Shown: positions 16,084-23,699 of the stretch, piece after piece
How positions within the stretch are numbered: the stretch's first letter is position 1
How the letters are laid out: each line of letters starts with the position of its first letter
Source: JABMRP01 sp964444795
Lineage (GTDB): Bacteria > Planctomycetota > Planctomycetia > Pirellulales > Thermoguttaceae
Direction of reading: 5' to 3'
Assembly (NCBI GenBank): GCA_964444795.1
Contig: CAYUIQ010000118.1
Span: forward strand, 1 to 26,730
DNA length: 26,730 nt
Translations under genes and position numbers: made by a program
Notes under the pieces: model-generated
The model's input: the letters and a program-made list of their open reading frames with translations, nothing else
Told to the model about the DNA's origin: nothing
The model's database searches: none

Positions 16084-19000
16084 ATGCGAACGGTAAACAC
16101 TCCTTGGCTGATCGCCCTGGTGGCGGGGCTCGCCAGTGCCGCGGGCATCGTGTATGTCGTACACCGTATGCAGATGCCCAGACACGCGGAGAGCTTTCTC
16201 AACAGAACTCGGCTGGCCCAGCAGAGCGAAGATTCGGGCAAAGCGATCGGCTTCTACAACCGGTATCTGCAACTGGAGCCGGAGGATATGGATGCCCGAG
16301 CGGAACTGGGGCTGCTTCAGGCCAAGCTCGGACGATACGGACAGGCGATTGTTACCTTGGAGCACGTTCATAACAACCGGCCGGAGGATCCGGTCGACCC
16401 TCCGGATTCGGAGGACCTCAAAGGCTGGAAGATACCGGACAACACCGAGGTTCGGCGGACGCTGGTCGAGATACTTATCCGTAGAGGTCGATTTTCCGAT
16501 GCGGAAGATTACTTGACCGAGTATCTTCTCAAGACGTCGCCCGACGACGGCCGACTGGTGCAGCGGACGCTCGTCAAGGCGTTTCTCGATAACCGTCGAT
16601 TTTCTGACGCGGAAAGGCACCTGACCGATCTTCTCAAGACGTCGCCCGACGACGGCCAACTGCTCTATTGGCAGGGGCGATGTCAGGTGGACAACGGGGA
16701 AGAAAAGGAAGATTACGAGGAAGCTCGCCGGACGCTTGAAAAGGCGATCAAACATCCGCCGAAGCAATTTGAGCCCTATGTCCTGCTCGCCAACGTGTTG
16801 GAAACGCATCTCGATCTTCCCAAGGATGCCGACCAATGGCTGGAAAAGATGGTGGCAGCCATGCCGCGGTCTATCGAGGCGCACTTGCGCCGGGGGGTGT
16901 TTCTGAGGGACCACGAACGGCTGACCGACGCGGTGGCCGAAGCAACCGAAGCGGTCCGCTTGGCGCCCGACGCCCCCGAAGCACGTTGGCTGGCCGCTCG
17001 GTGCGATCTGTCCAGCAAACAGTACGAAACGGCTCGAAAGCACGCCCAGCATGGAATCGAGCACGCACCTGAAGCAGTCAACTTCTACCTGTTCCGCACA
17101 AGAATCGAACTGGAAGTCGACTTGCATCTGGTCCTCGCACAAATCGAACTGTCCGACGGACACCCGGACCGGGCCGCCGCGCCCATCAAGAAGCTGAAAG
17201 AGCTTGGCAACCCCGAGAATCTGGCCGACTATTTTGAAGCGCAGATCGAGTATGGGCAAGGGCAATGGCTGGCGGCCAGCCGTGCGCTGAAGCGGGCACG
17301 CCCCGGGCTGCACGCCCGCAAAGATCTACTGCGAGACGCCAACTTGCAGTTGGCCCAATGTTACGCCCGGCTGGGAAATCCCGACCTCGAATCGGCCGCG
17401 GTCACCAGGGCCAGAGAAGCCGACCCGTTGTCCATTCCGGTGCGCCGGAGGTGGATCGGCGAACTGCTGAAAACCGGCAAACTCGACGAAGCCATCCGAG
17501 AACAACGCGGCCTTGCCGCATCCGGCGAGGCAGAACCGAAGGATCGGGCTCGACTTGCCGAACTGCTTCTGTACGACAACATGCGGACTCCCCCGAATAA
17601 ACGCGATTGGTCCGAGGTCAACTCTCTGCTCGATCAAGCGGCCAAGGAAATGCCCGGGGCGGTCGAGGTTACTAAGATTCGATCGCTCACTCTCCTAGCT
17701 CGCGGGCTCGTCGACGAGGCCGAGCAACTGCTCACCGAGAGCAGAGACGAGAAGCCCGACGAGCCAGACCTTTGGCTGAACCTCATCGGTTTGGCCGCGA
17801 GCCGGAAGCAGCCGGATCGGGCCGACGCCCTGTTGGAGAATGCTCGGGCGCAATTGGGCGATATCGTACCGCTGCGCCTGGCCGAAGCCGACTTGTTGCT
17901 GCGCCGCGGGGGCGAAGAGGTCGGCGCCCGGTTACGTCCGTTCGCCGAACTGCCCGTGGAATATACTGATTCGCAACGCTTCGCGCTGTGGAACGGGTTG
18001 GTTCGGGGCGCCATGGCAGCTGGCGACTACCAGCACGCCCGGGACCTGTGCCAGCGACTGGCGAAACTCGAACCGAACAACTTGGAAGTGCTCACGCTGG
18101 CCTTCGACGTGGAACGCCGCGCCCGTTTGGAACTGGGCGCGACGCCGGATTCTCCTCTGGACACCGCCGCGCTGGACGCCATTCTCGACAAGATCGCGGA
18201 GATCGACGGCAAGGGCCCCGTATGGCTCCACGCCATGGCGATGCGCGATTTGCTGTCGGCTCGGGATTCCGAAGACGGCGGTCGCACGCTGGTTGCCAGG
18301 GCACGAGAGCACTTGGTCCAGGCCAAGAAGCTGCGCCCCTCCTGGTCAAAAATCCCCTTGCTGCTGGCGCAAATCGACGCCGATCAGGGCGACACGGAGT
18401 CGGCCCTGGAGCATCTGCGGGAGGCGATCGATCTGGGCCATCGCAGCGTGCCGGCTCTACGACGTGCCGTCGATCTTCTGTTTCAGAAAAAACCGGAAGG
18501 GTGGGAGGAGGAAGCAGACAAAATGATCGGTCTGCTGAAAGATGCGCGGGCGCCGTTGACCGGCATCCTCGGCCGTCAAGCGTCGGAACTTCAGTTGCAG
18601 CAGGATGATTTCGCCGGCGCGCTGGAGTCGGCCCGCAAGATGGCCGCCGGTTCCGAGCGATTCGGCGACCACATCTTCCTTGCCCAAGTCCTTGAGCGGA
18701 CCGCGGGACGCGTCAAGGAAGGCCTCATGGAGGGAGACGCGGACCAACTTCTCGAAGAAGCCGAGGAAGCACTACGACAGGCCGTCGAACTTGACAAAGC
18801 GGACCCGAGCCCCAGGATCGCGCTCGTCGTCTTTCTCGCCCGCTCGGATAGGAAAGAAGAAGCCAAGAAGATTGTCGATAAAATGGCCGGTGAAAAGATC
18901 GCCGAATTGGCCCTGGCCAGATGTTACGTGGTGATCGGAGAGATCGATGACGCCGTCAAGCATTACAAGGAGGCCCTGGAAAAGTCGCCCGACGATCCGA

Positions 19001-20481
19001 GGATGATCCTGGCCATCGCCACGGAATATCTTCGGATCCGTCATTTCGATCTGGCCGCGGTCCAGTTGCGGAAAATCGCGCAAGGGACCGTCCCGGCCGA
19101 GGAAGCGGCCGTCGTCGAGGCGCGGCGCTTGCTGGCCGGGGTCCTGCCGACGAGTCGCCGTTTCGTCGACCTGGAAGAAGCCATCCGTTTGCTCGATAAG
19201 AACCTTGCCGTCGATGACCAGTCGGTCCCCGACCGGCGGACGAAGGCGTTGACGCTGGCCGCCCACCCCGGTCTGCCGCAACGACGGGAAGCCCGCCGAA
19301 TGCTCGAAACACTTCAGGAGCAAGGGCATCTCGCCAAGTTGCCGGAATATCTGGCCCTGGCCCAATGCTTCATCAGAGACCATGAATGGGCGAAAGCACG
19401 GGATCTGTATATCCTGACCATCCTCCCAAAGTACCCCGACCGGCCGGAGTGTATCGCGGCCTACGTGACGGCCATGCTGGACCGGGAGGACACCACCGAC
19501 GTCCGCCTGTGGCTGGCGCGGCTGGAGAAGCTCGCCCCGCACAACTTCGGTACCACGAAGCTTCGTGCTCGGGCACTGTTGATCGGCGGGCGTAAGGCCG
19601 AGGCCGTGAAAGCGCTGGAGAAATACGCCGACGATCCGGAGGCCCTTCCGGCCGATCCCGCCGCCCGGCAACTCGCGGTGGCTTCGACGCTGGAGCAGTT
19701 GGCCCAACGTCCCACCGCCACCAATCCCGCGAACGTCGATTCGGAACTCATCGCTCGGGCCGAAGCGATGTTTCGGCGGTACGTCGAGCAGCAACCCGAC
19801 GAACGGCTGCAACTTGCCCGATTCCTCGCCGCGCGGCAAGAATTCGACGAGGCACTTGAGTTGGCCGAGGAAACCTGGGAGACGGGCAATCCCAACACGC
19901 TGGGGGCATTCCTCACAAGCATGACCGACGGTCTACCGGGCACCGATCCGCGGCTTGCGCGGGTGGAGACTCTTCTGCGGGCCGCCATCGAGAAGTACGA
20001 TCGGGGGCTCTTTCTCCTGCTCGTCCACGGACAACTTCTCACCCGCCAGGAACGGTACGACGAGGTCGAATCGCTTTATCGAGGGATTCTCGAAAAGGAC
20101 AAGAATAACTTCGCGGCGAAGAACGATCTCGCCGTCCTGCTGGCCCTCCAAGGAAAACACCTCGACGAAGCGCGGAAGTTCATCGACGAAGCCCTCGCCA
20201 CCGCCGGCCCGAGCGCGACGCTGTTGGACACCCGGGCCACCGTCTATCTGGCTCGAGGTCTCGCGCGAGAGGCACTGGAGGATCTCGATCTCGTGTTGGC
20301 CGACCAACCCAAAGCCAACCGGTACTTTCACCGCGCGCAGGCACTGGCCGCGCTGAACAAGAGAAAAGAAGCCGCCAAGGCGCTTTTCGATGCCAAGAAC
20401 CAGCGCGGGGGCCTCGATCCGCGGCACTTGCACCCGCTGGAACGTAAGCCTCTGGCGAAGCTCAAAGGGTATCTCGAGTAA
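16084..20481 (+). CDS. giant membrane-anchored TPR protein
   Basis: The 1465-residue product starts with a single membrane helix (about 8-26, WLIALVAGLASAAGIVYVV). It then has TPR-type helical repeats along almost its whole length, for example AIGFYNRYLQLEPEDMDARAE near residue 60 and AVKHYKEALEKSPDDPRMI near 955. TPR proteins are scaffolds for protein-protein contacts. With the N-terminal anchor, the repeats are probably outside the inner membrane, as in planctomycete or PEP-CTERM-linked TPR proteins, but no such system is next to it. The ATG at 16084 is preferred over the GTG three codons earlier because CGAGGTGG lies at the right distance. A recent 105-bp internal duplication is visible near the N-terminus (16523-16657). 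No enzymatic domain was seen. The gene ends 24 bases from the convergent mddA stop. Confidence 0.8.
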   Translation: MRTVNTPWLIALVAGLASAAGIVYVVHRMQMPRHAESFLNRTRLAQQSEDSGKAIGFYNRYLQLEPEDMDARAELGLLQAKLGRYGQAIVTLEHVHNNRPEDPVDPPDSEDLKGWKIPDNTEVRRTLVEILIRRGRFSDAEDYLTEYLLKTSPDDGRLVQRTLVKAFLDNRRFSDAERHLTDLLKTSPDDGQLLYWQGRCQVDNGEEKEDYEEARRTLEKAIKHPPKQFEPYVLLANVLETHLDLPKDADQWLEKMVAAMPRSIEAHLRRGVFLRDHERLTDAVAEATEAVRLAPDAPEARWLAARCDLSSKQYETARKHAQHGIEHAPEAVNFYLFRTRIELEVDLHLVLAQIELSDGHPDRAAAPIKKLKELGNPENLADYFEAQIEYGQGQWLAASRALKRARPGLHARKDLLRDANLQLAQCYARLGNPDLESAAVTRAREADPLSIPVRRRWIGELLKTGKLDEAIREQRGLAASGEAEPKDRARLAELLLYDNMRTPPNKRDWSEVNSLLDQAAKEMPGAVEVTKIRSLTLLARGLVDEAEQLLTESRDEKPDEPDLWLNLIGLAASRKQPDRADALLENARAQLGDIVPLRLAEADLLLRRGGEEVGARLRPFAELPVEYTDSQRFALWNGLVRGAMAAGDYQHARDLCQRLAKLEPNNLEVLTLAFDVERRARLELGATPDSPLDTAALDAILDKIAEIDGKGPVWLHAMAMRDLLSARDSEDGGRTLVARAREHLVQAKKLRPSWSKIPLLLAQIDADQGDTESALEHLREAIDLGHRSVPALRRAVDLLFQKKPEGWEEEADKMIGLLKDARAPLTGILGRQASELQLQQDDFAGALESARKMAAGSERFGDHIFLAQVLERTAGRVKEGLMEGDADQLLEEAEEALRQAVELDKADPSPRIALVVFLARSDRKEEAKKIVDKMAGEKIAELALARCYVVIGEIDDAVKHYKEALEKSPDDPRMILAIATEYLRIRHFDLAAVQLRKIAQGTVPAEEAAVVEARRLLAGVLPTSRRFVDLEEAIRLLDKNLAVDDQSVPDRRTKALTLAAHPGLPQRREARRMLETLQEQGHLAKLPEYLALAQCFIRDHEWAKARDLYILTILPKYPDRPECIAAYVTAMLDREDTTDVRLWLARLEKLAPHNFGTTKLRARALLIGGRKAEAVKALEKYADDPEALPADPAARQLAVASTLEQLAQRPTATNPANVDSELIARAEAMFRRYVEQQPDERLQLARFLAARQEFDEALELAEETWETGNPNTLGAFLTSMTDGLPGTDPRLARVETLLRAAIEKYDRGLFLLLVHGQLLTRQERYDEVESLYRGILEKDKNNFAAKNDLAVLLALQGKHLDEARKFIDEALATAGPSATLLDTRATVYLARGLAREALEDLDLVLADQPKANRYFHRAQALAALNKRKEAAKALFDAKNQRGGLDPRHLHPLERKPLAKLKGYLE
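16523..16657 (+). repeat. recent internal repeat-unit duplication in TPR gene
   Basis: A 30-bp stretch beginning ATCTTCTCAAGACGTCG occurs identically at 16523-16552 and 16628-16657, 105 bases (35 codons) apart. The preceding CGATTTTC and GCGGAA blocks are also repeated. It encodes two copies of a RFSDAE...LLKTSPDDG repeat. Near-identity at the DNA level indicates a recent tandem duplication of one helical repeat. Confidence 0.8.
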
Positions 20482-20505
20482 GGTGCCCCTGCCCCCTTTT
20501 CCCCA

Positions 20506-21273
20506 TCAAGTCGGCCGGGAGACGTGCTCACGCCCGGGATATCGCTTCCATTGGACGGGCAGCAACATGGGCGTCGTGCTGCGATAGTGTGCGTATTCCT
20601 CGCCCAACGCTGCCCGCAAATCACGCTCTTCCAACTGGATACCGATCAGGATGTAGCCCGTCGTCACCGCGGCGAACAACAGATGGCCGTAGGTCATCGT
20701 CGGGGCAAACCAAAACGCGATCAGCAGCCCCAACATCAGCGGATGCCGAACCAGGTGATACGCTCCGACCGTCCTGAACACCGGGTGGGTGTATTCCTTG
20801 CCACGCAACCGCAGGACAACCTGGCGCAGACCGAACAGATCGAAATGGTCGATCAGAAAACTGCTGTAGAAGACGACGAACCACCCGAAGAAAGACACCC
20901 CGTGGACAATCGCCCGAGCCCACTCCGGCTCGAACCGCCACACGACCGCGGGAATCGGCCGCCATTGCCAGAAGAGCAAGATCAAAATCGCGCTGGCTGT
21001 GAGCACGAAGGTGCTGCGTTCGATCTCGACGGGCACGATCTTGGTCCATCGGGCCTTGAAACCGGGGCGCGCCATGATCGTATGCTGGACGGCAAACACG
21101 GCCAGGATCAACACGTTGATCAGCACTGCCGTACCGACGGACCCCACCTCGCCGGAGTCGATCGACTTGGGTACCACGACATTGCCGACGAACCCGACGG
21201 CGTAGAGCAGTGCCCCCATGGCCGCCGAGTAGGCCACCAGCCCGTAGGCAAATATGGAAAGTCTCGCCGCCAT
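20506..21273 (-). CDS. mddA: MddA-like methanethiol S-methyltransferase
   Basis: MddA uses S-adenosylmethionine to methylate methanethiol to dimethyl sulfide at the membrane. The 255-residue protein matches the family in length and pattern: an N-terminal YAVGFVGNVVVPKSIDSGEVGS segment, VQHTIMARPGFKARWT, VERSTF-like EIERSTFVLTAS, FWQWRPIPAVVW, LIDHFDLFGLRQV, and the C-terminal RHPLMLGLLIAFW...EERDLR...EEYAHYR shared with isoprenylcysteine methyltransferase-like enzymes. About five or six membrane helices are visible. I start at the ATG at 21273 because GGGGGAG is well placed and the upstream extension is not membrane-like. It ends 24 bases from the convergent TPR gene and appears monocistronic. 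NnrU-type relatives are the main alternative, but the match to MddA is good. Confidence 0.85.
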   Translation of the reverse strand: MAARLSIFAYGLVAYSAAMGALLYAVGFVGNVVVPKSIDSGEVGSVGTAVLINVLILAVFAVQHTIMARPGFKARWTKIVPVEIERSTFVLTASAILILLFWQWRPIPAVVWRFEPEWARAIVHGVSFFGWFVVFYSSFLIDHFDLFGLRQVVLRLRGKEYTHPVFRTVGAYHLVRHPLMLGLLIAFWFAPTMTYGHLLFAAVTTGYILIGIQLEERDLRAALGEEYAHYRSTTPMLLPVQWKRYPGREHVSRPT

Positions 21274-21340
21274 CAATGCTCCCCCATTTTTTGGTTCTTC
21301 CGGGCTTCCGGGAAACACGACCGACCGGGTTGCCATGGGT

Positions 21341-21358
21341 GTTTTGAATCATCAAAAC
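21341..21358. repeat. short palindrome upstream of mddA
   Basis: GTTTTGA and TCAAAAC form a 7-bp stem with a 4-base loop, 68 bases upstream of the mddA start. It could be an operator. Nothing else notable was seen between 21274 and 21482. Confidence 0.4.
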
Positions 21359-21482
21359 CCGAGCAAGGAGACCGGCCCCAAGGTCACCCCCGCGGTCGTC
21401 ATCGCTCGATGGTCACGCCGTTGACATGCCAGGGAGAATCCTAGCGCAGCGAGGGTATCGGGCAAGCCCCCCTACGACCGAA

Positions 21483-22091
21483 TCATCTCCCCATGGCAAA
21501 GGGCGCCTCGATGGTCAAGTCGAGGGGAAAACCCTTGCGGATCTGAAAATACGTGCCCGGAGGCATGGGGGCGTCGGCCGGGACCAGCACGCTGGGGTTC
21601 CGCCCGTAAAGGGCGAAAAACTTCGTCTTCACGCGCAGTTGGATCCGGCCCTCCGCGTAGCCGACGATTTCGACACCGTCCTTGAAAGATGACACGGGCG
21701 TTTGCGGGCGGATCTCCCAACCCGGCACATCGAGCCCCGGCGTGGGCAAGCGGTCCAGGGCAACGTATTTCAACCGTTCTCTCACGGTCGCCAGCGGCGT
21801 ATCGGGTTCGATCACATCGCTGAACCCCAGCGACATGTACCATCCCGGCTTATGGAGCACGAACATGGTGCTCTTCCGGCCGATCACGTTTCGGCCGACG
21901 AACCCGGGCTCGTCGTCCTTTTCCGCCTTTTCCACGAGCACCAGGCCGTCTTTTCCCAGCCCGTCCAACCACTCAGTCGCCGCCTTTCTCGCCTCCGTGT
22001 CCCTGGCCGCGGGAGGGGCCGCGGTGACGGCGGTACTGAGAATCGCAAGAAGAAGCCCACAACCGGCCAAAACCACAAGTCCGCGTCGCAT
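21483..22091 (-). CDS. secreted protein of unknown function
   Basis: I do not recognise a family for this 202-residue protein. It has a clear signal peptide (about 1-24, LVVLAGCGLLLAILSTAVTAA). The mature part is mixed, with VEKAEKDDEPGFVGRNVIGRKSTMF, GWYMSLGFSDVIEPDT and a C-terminal PPGTYFQIRKGFPLDL. It looks like a compact beta-rich secreted or periplasmic domain. No metal or catalytic motif stands out. The ATG at 22091 has GGAG about eight bases upstream. It is on the same strand as mddA but about 210 bp upstream of it, so cotranscription is uncertain. Confidence 0.6.
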   Translation of the reverse strand: MRRGLVVLAGCGLLLAILSTAVTAAPPAARDTEARKAATEWLDGLGKDGLVLVEKAEKDDEPGFVGRNVIGRKSTMFVLHKPGWYMSLGFSDVIEPDTPLATVRERLKYVALDRLPTPGLDVPGWEIRPQTPVSSFKDGVEIVGYAEGRIQLRVKTKFFALYGRNPSVLVPADAPMPPGTYFQIRKGFPLDLTIEAPFAMGR

Positions 22092-22414
22092 CGGTGATCT
22101 CCGAGAAGAGAGGCTGAGAAGACGTGTTTCCGAGGATTCGTCTTAGATGCTGGAGCGAGCCGAGAAGTTCCCCGTCGACATCAATCGTGTTAGCCCGGCC
22201 GGACGCACCGTTTTGACTCGTCCGTAGCCGTGGCAGTTTCGAGACGGAACTTCGACGCAGCGAGGGAGCCAAACTACGGGTCGCCAACATCGAGCGAACC
22301 TGGTTTCCACTGCCGGGAAATGTCCGACGCGAAGTAGAAATTGAACCCCTGATTCCGCTGGGTGGGTGGCAGGATCCCCCCTCTTCTTATCCAGTCTGTG
22401 CCATTCTATCCATA
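22092..22414. other. gene-free stretch entering the abiE island
   Basis: This is the left part of a 730-bp region without a complete gene. It contains the AbiEi relic (22262-22301). From about 22380 the composition becomes clearly richer in A+T than the flanking genes, as expected if DNA was gained here. No promoter was recognised for the 21483-22091 gene. Confidence 0.5.
22262..22301 (+). pseudogene. relic fragment of a second AbiEi-like gene
   Basis: These 40 bases match the intact antitoxin gene at 23358-23397 at 36 positions. In frame they encode EGAKLRVANIERT, against EGARLRVANIERT in the intact gene. Three of the four differences are synonymous or conservative at the protein level. Similarity fades on both sides, so only the most conserved motif of an older copy or relative remains. 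It is on the same strand as the intact antitoxin, about 1.1 kb upstream. Confidence 0.65.
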
Positions 22415-22442
22415 TAAGTCGTAGTATATATACTACGACTTA
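22415..22442. repeat. palindrome P1, 28 bp, TATATA core
   Basis: This is a perfect 28-bp palindrome with no loop, starting TAAGTC and centred on the 16-base core GTAGTATATATACTAC. The core is identical to that of P3 (22653-22682), but the outer arms differ. Confidence 0.9.
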
Positions 22443-22505
22443 CAATGATAACTCTTCTACGAAAGGAGATTTGTAAGTATTATCTGTTCAGCGTGTTACG
22501 ATCCC

Positions 22506-22555
22506 CCGTGGACGTCGGAACTGAAGTATATATACTCCAGTTCCGACGTCCACGG
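22506..22555. repeat. palindrome P2, 50 bp, TATATA core
   Basis: The two 25-base halves are reverse complements with one mismatched pair, the A at 22525. The left arm starts CCGTGGACGTCGGAACTG, and the centre is AGTATATATACT. The symmetry continues outward to 22501-22560 with one further mismatched pair. Further out, GTTACG (22495-22500) and CGTAAC (22572-22577) also match, with an 11-base offset. Confidence 0.9.
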
Positions 22556-22637
22556 TGGATTCGAGCAGTGCCGTAACATGTTGTTATCACATCTATTGCG
22601 ACATTTAACTAATTCCACAACAAGTGCAATCCAGACC

Positions 22638-22666
22638 TTGACAGGGCTCGCCGTGACAGGTAGTAT
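22638..22666 (+). promoter_or_regulatory. sigma70-like promoter of the AbiEi antitoxin gene
   Basis: A perfect TTGACA (22638-22643), a 17-base spacer and TAGTAT (22661-22666) point toward the antitoxin gene. The -10 element lies inside palindrome P3, so a protein bound to P3 would block RNA polymerase. AbiEi proteins are known to repress their own operon by binding inverted repeats in the promoter, which fits this layout. Transcription would start near 22673 and run through P4 before the gene. Confidence 0.6.
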
Positions 22667-22682
22667 ATATACTACCTGTCAC
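22653..22682. repeat. palindrome P3, 30 bp, overlapping the promoter
   Basis: This is a perfect 30-bp palindrome starting GTGACAGG with the same 16-base core GTAGTATATATACTAC as P1. It covers the -10 box of the candidate antitoxin promoter and the expected start of transcription, so it is the best operator candidate of the four. Confidence 0.9.
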
Positions 22683-22731
22683 TGCTATCAGATTTCAAGG
22701 AAGGGTAGTGTGTGAGTCACTCTTTGCTTAG

Positions 22732-22765
22732 AGTGGATAGGATGTATACATACATCCTATCCACT
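22732..22765. repeat. palindrome P4, 34 bp, in the antitoxin leader
   Basis: Two perfect 16-base arms (AGTGGATAGGATGTAT and its complement) flank a central AC. The centre reads TGTATACATACA rather than the TATATA of P1-P3. The symmetry continues a few bases further with a one-base bulge. It would form a strong hairpin in the antitoxin mRNA leader, and ends about 60 bases before the chosen start. Confidence 0.9.
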
Positions 22766-22823
22766 TAAACACCTCCAAGTGTTGACTACTGGCATATCTG
22801 GCCGCCAGAAGATGGGTATTTCC

Positions 22824-23699
22824 ATGGCCGCGCGATCCCGCCTGAGTATTGCCAAGAGCGATATTGTCGACACGCTGAGCAAGAGTGACCATCGCGTGTT
22901 CACGCGGTCGGACATTGACCGCATCTTGGCCGCCAATCGAGACTTTTGGCGGCTCGCCCAGGCAACGACGACCAACAAGTTTATCGAATACCTCGTAAAC
23001 AACACGCAGATGCGGCTGCACAAATTCGATCTGCCGCATCGACCAACCAATCGATACGTATGGGGAGATGCTCCTCCGCTCGAAGTTGTCCAGTCGCTAC
23101 GCCCTGAGGGCTATTTCACCCACTTCACCGCGCTGCAACTCCATGGACTGACCGAACAGATCCCCAAGACGGTTTACCTGAACTTCGAGCAGCAGGCTAC
23201 CGGTGGCGGTGGTACGCTGGCGCAGGAATCCATCAACAAGGCATTCAAAGGCAAGTGTCGCGTCTCGAACAACGTGACGACTTCCGGGGGGCAACGCATT
23301 TGCCTACTCAACGGTCAAAACACGGGGACCCTCGGGGTCACCACCATCGAGACCACGGAGGGAGCCAGACTTCGGGTTGCCAATATCGAGCGAACCTTGA
23401 TCGACATTACCGTTCGCCCGATCTACTCTGGAGGCGTGTTTGAAGTCGCCCGGGCATTCACTGCCGCGGGTGATCAATTCTCGGTGAACCGGCTAGTTTC
23501 CTATCTGCGGCAACTCAACTTCACGTACCCATACCACCAGGCAATCGGCTTCTACCTTCAACGCGCGGGCAAGTTCACGGAAACCCAAATCGGTCTCCTT
23601 CGGCAATTCGATATCGCGTTCGACTTCTACTTGGCCCATGACATGAAGGACACGGACTACGTCAAGGAGTGGCGCCTATTCGTTCCAAAGGGCTTTTAG
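22824..23699 (+). CDS. AbiEi-family antitoxin / transcriptional regulator
   Basis: This 291-residue protein matches the AbiEi family (COG5340), the antitoxin and autorepressor of type IV AbiE toxin-antitoxin systems, which stop phage spread. An N-terminal winged-helix region (about 8-85) contains TRSDIDRILAANRDFWRLAQ. The family core follows, with YFTHFTALQLHGLTEQIP (97-114) and EGARLRVANIERTLIDI (179-195). Possible starts are GTG 22779, ATG 22812 and ATG 22824. None has a clear ribosome site, and I chose 22824 because MAARSRL joins directly to the winged helix. The promoter at 22638 and palindromes P3 and P4 lie just upstream. The AbiEii toxin gene is convergent and overlaps the last 24 bp, which is not the usual operon order. 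Composition is richer in A+T than in neighbouring genes, a sign of transfer. Confidence 0.85.
   Translation: MAARSRLSIAKSDIVDTLSKSDHRVFTRSDIDRILAANRDFWRLAQATTTNKFIEYLVNNTQMRLHKFDLPHRPTNRYVWGDAPPLEVVQSLRPEGYFTHFTALQLHGLTEQIPKTVYLNFEQQATGGGGTLAQESINKAFKGKCRVSNNVTTSGGQRICLLNGQNTGTLGVTTIETTEGARLRVANIERTLIDITVRPIYSGGVFEVARAFTAAGDQFSVNRLVSYLRQLNFTYPYHQAIGFYLQRAGKFTETQIGLLRQFDIAFDFYLAHDMKDTDYVKEWRLFVPKGF

Noticed and set aside
22445..22576. 43-codon open frame starting ATG ATA ACT and spanning palindrome P2
   Set aside because: It has no ribosome site and runs through a palindrome. A short open frame like this is expected by chance in this composition.
22578..22715. 45-codon open frame starting one base after the previous one and spanning palindrome P3
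   Set aside because: It covers the promoter candidate and has no ribosome site. Its position next to the other short frame is curious but not enough to call a gene.
22415..22765. CRISPR array or telomere-resolvase site
   Set aside because: Spacing between palindromes is irregular (about 102, 137 and 81 bases) and the arms are not repeated, so it is not CRISPR. No cas genes, protelomerase or recombinase are nearby.
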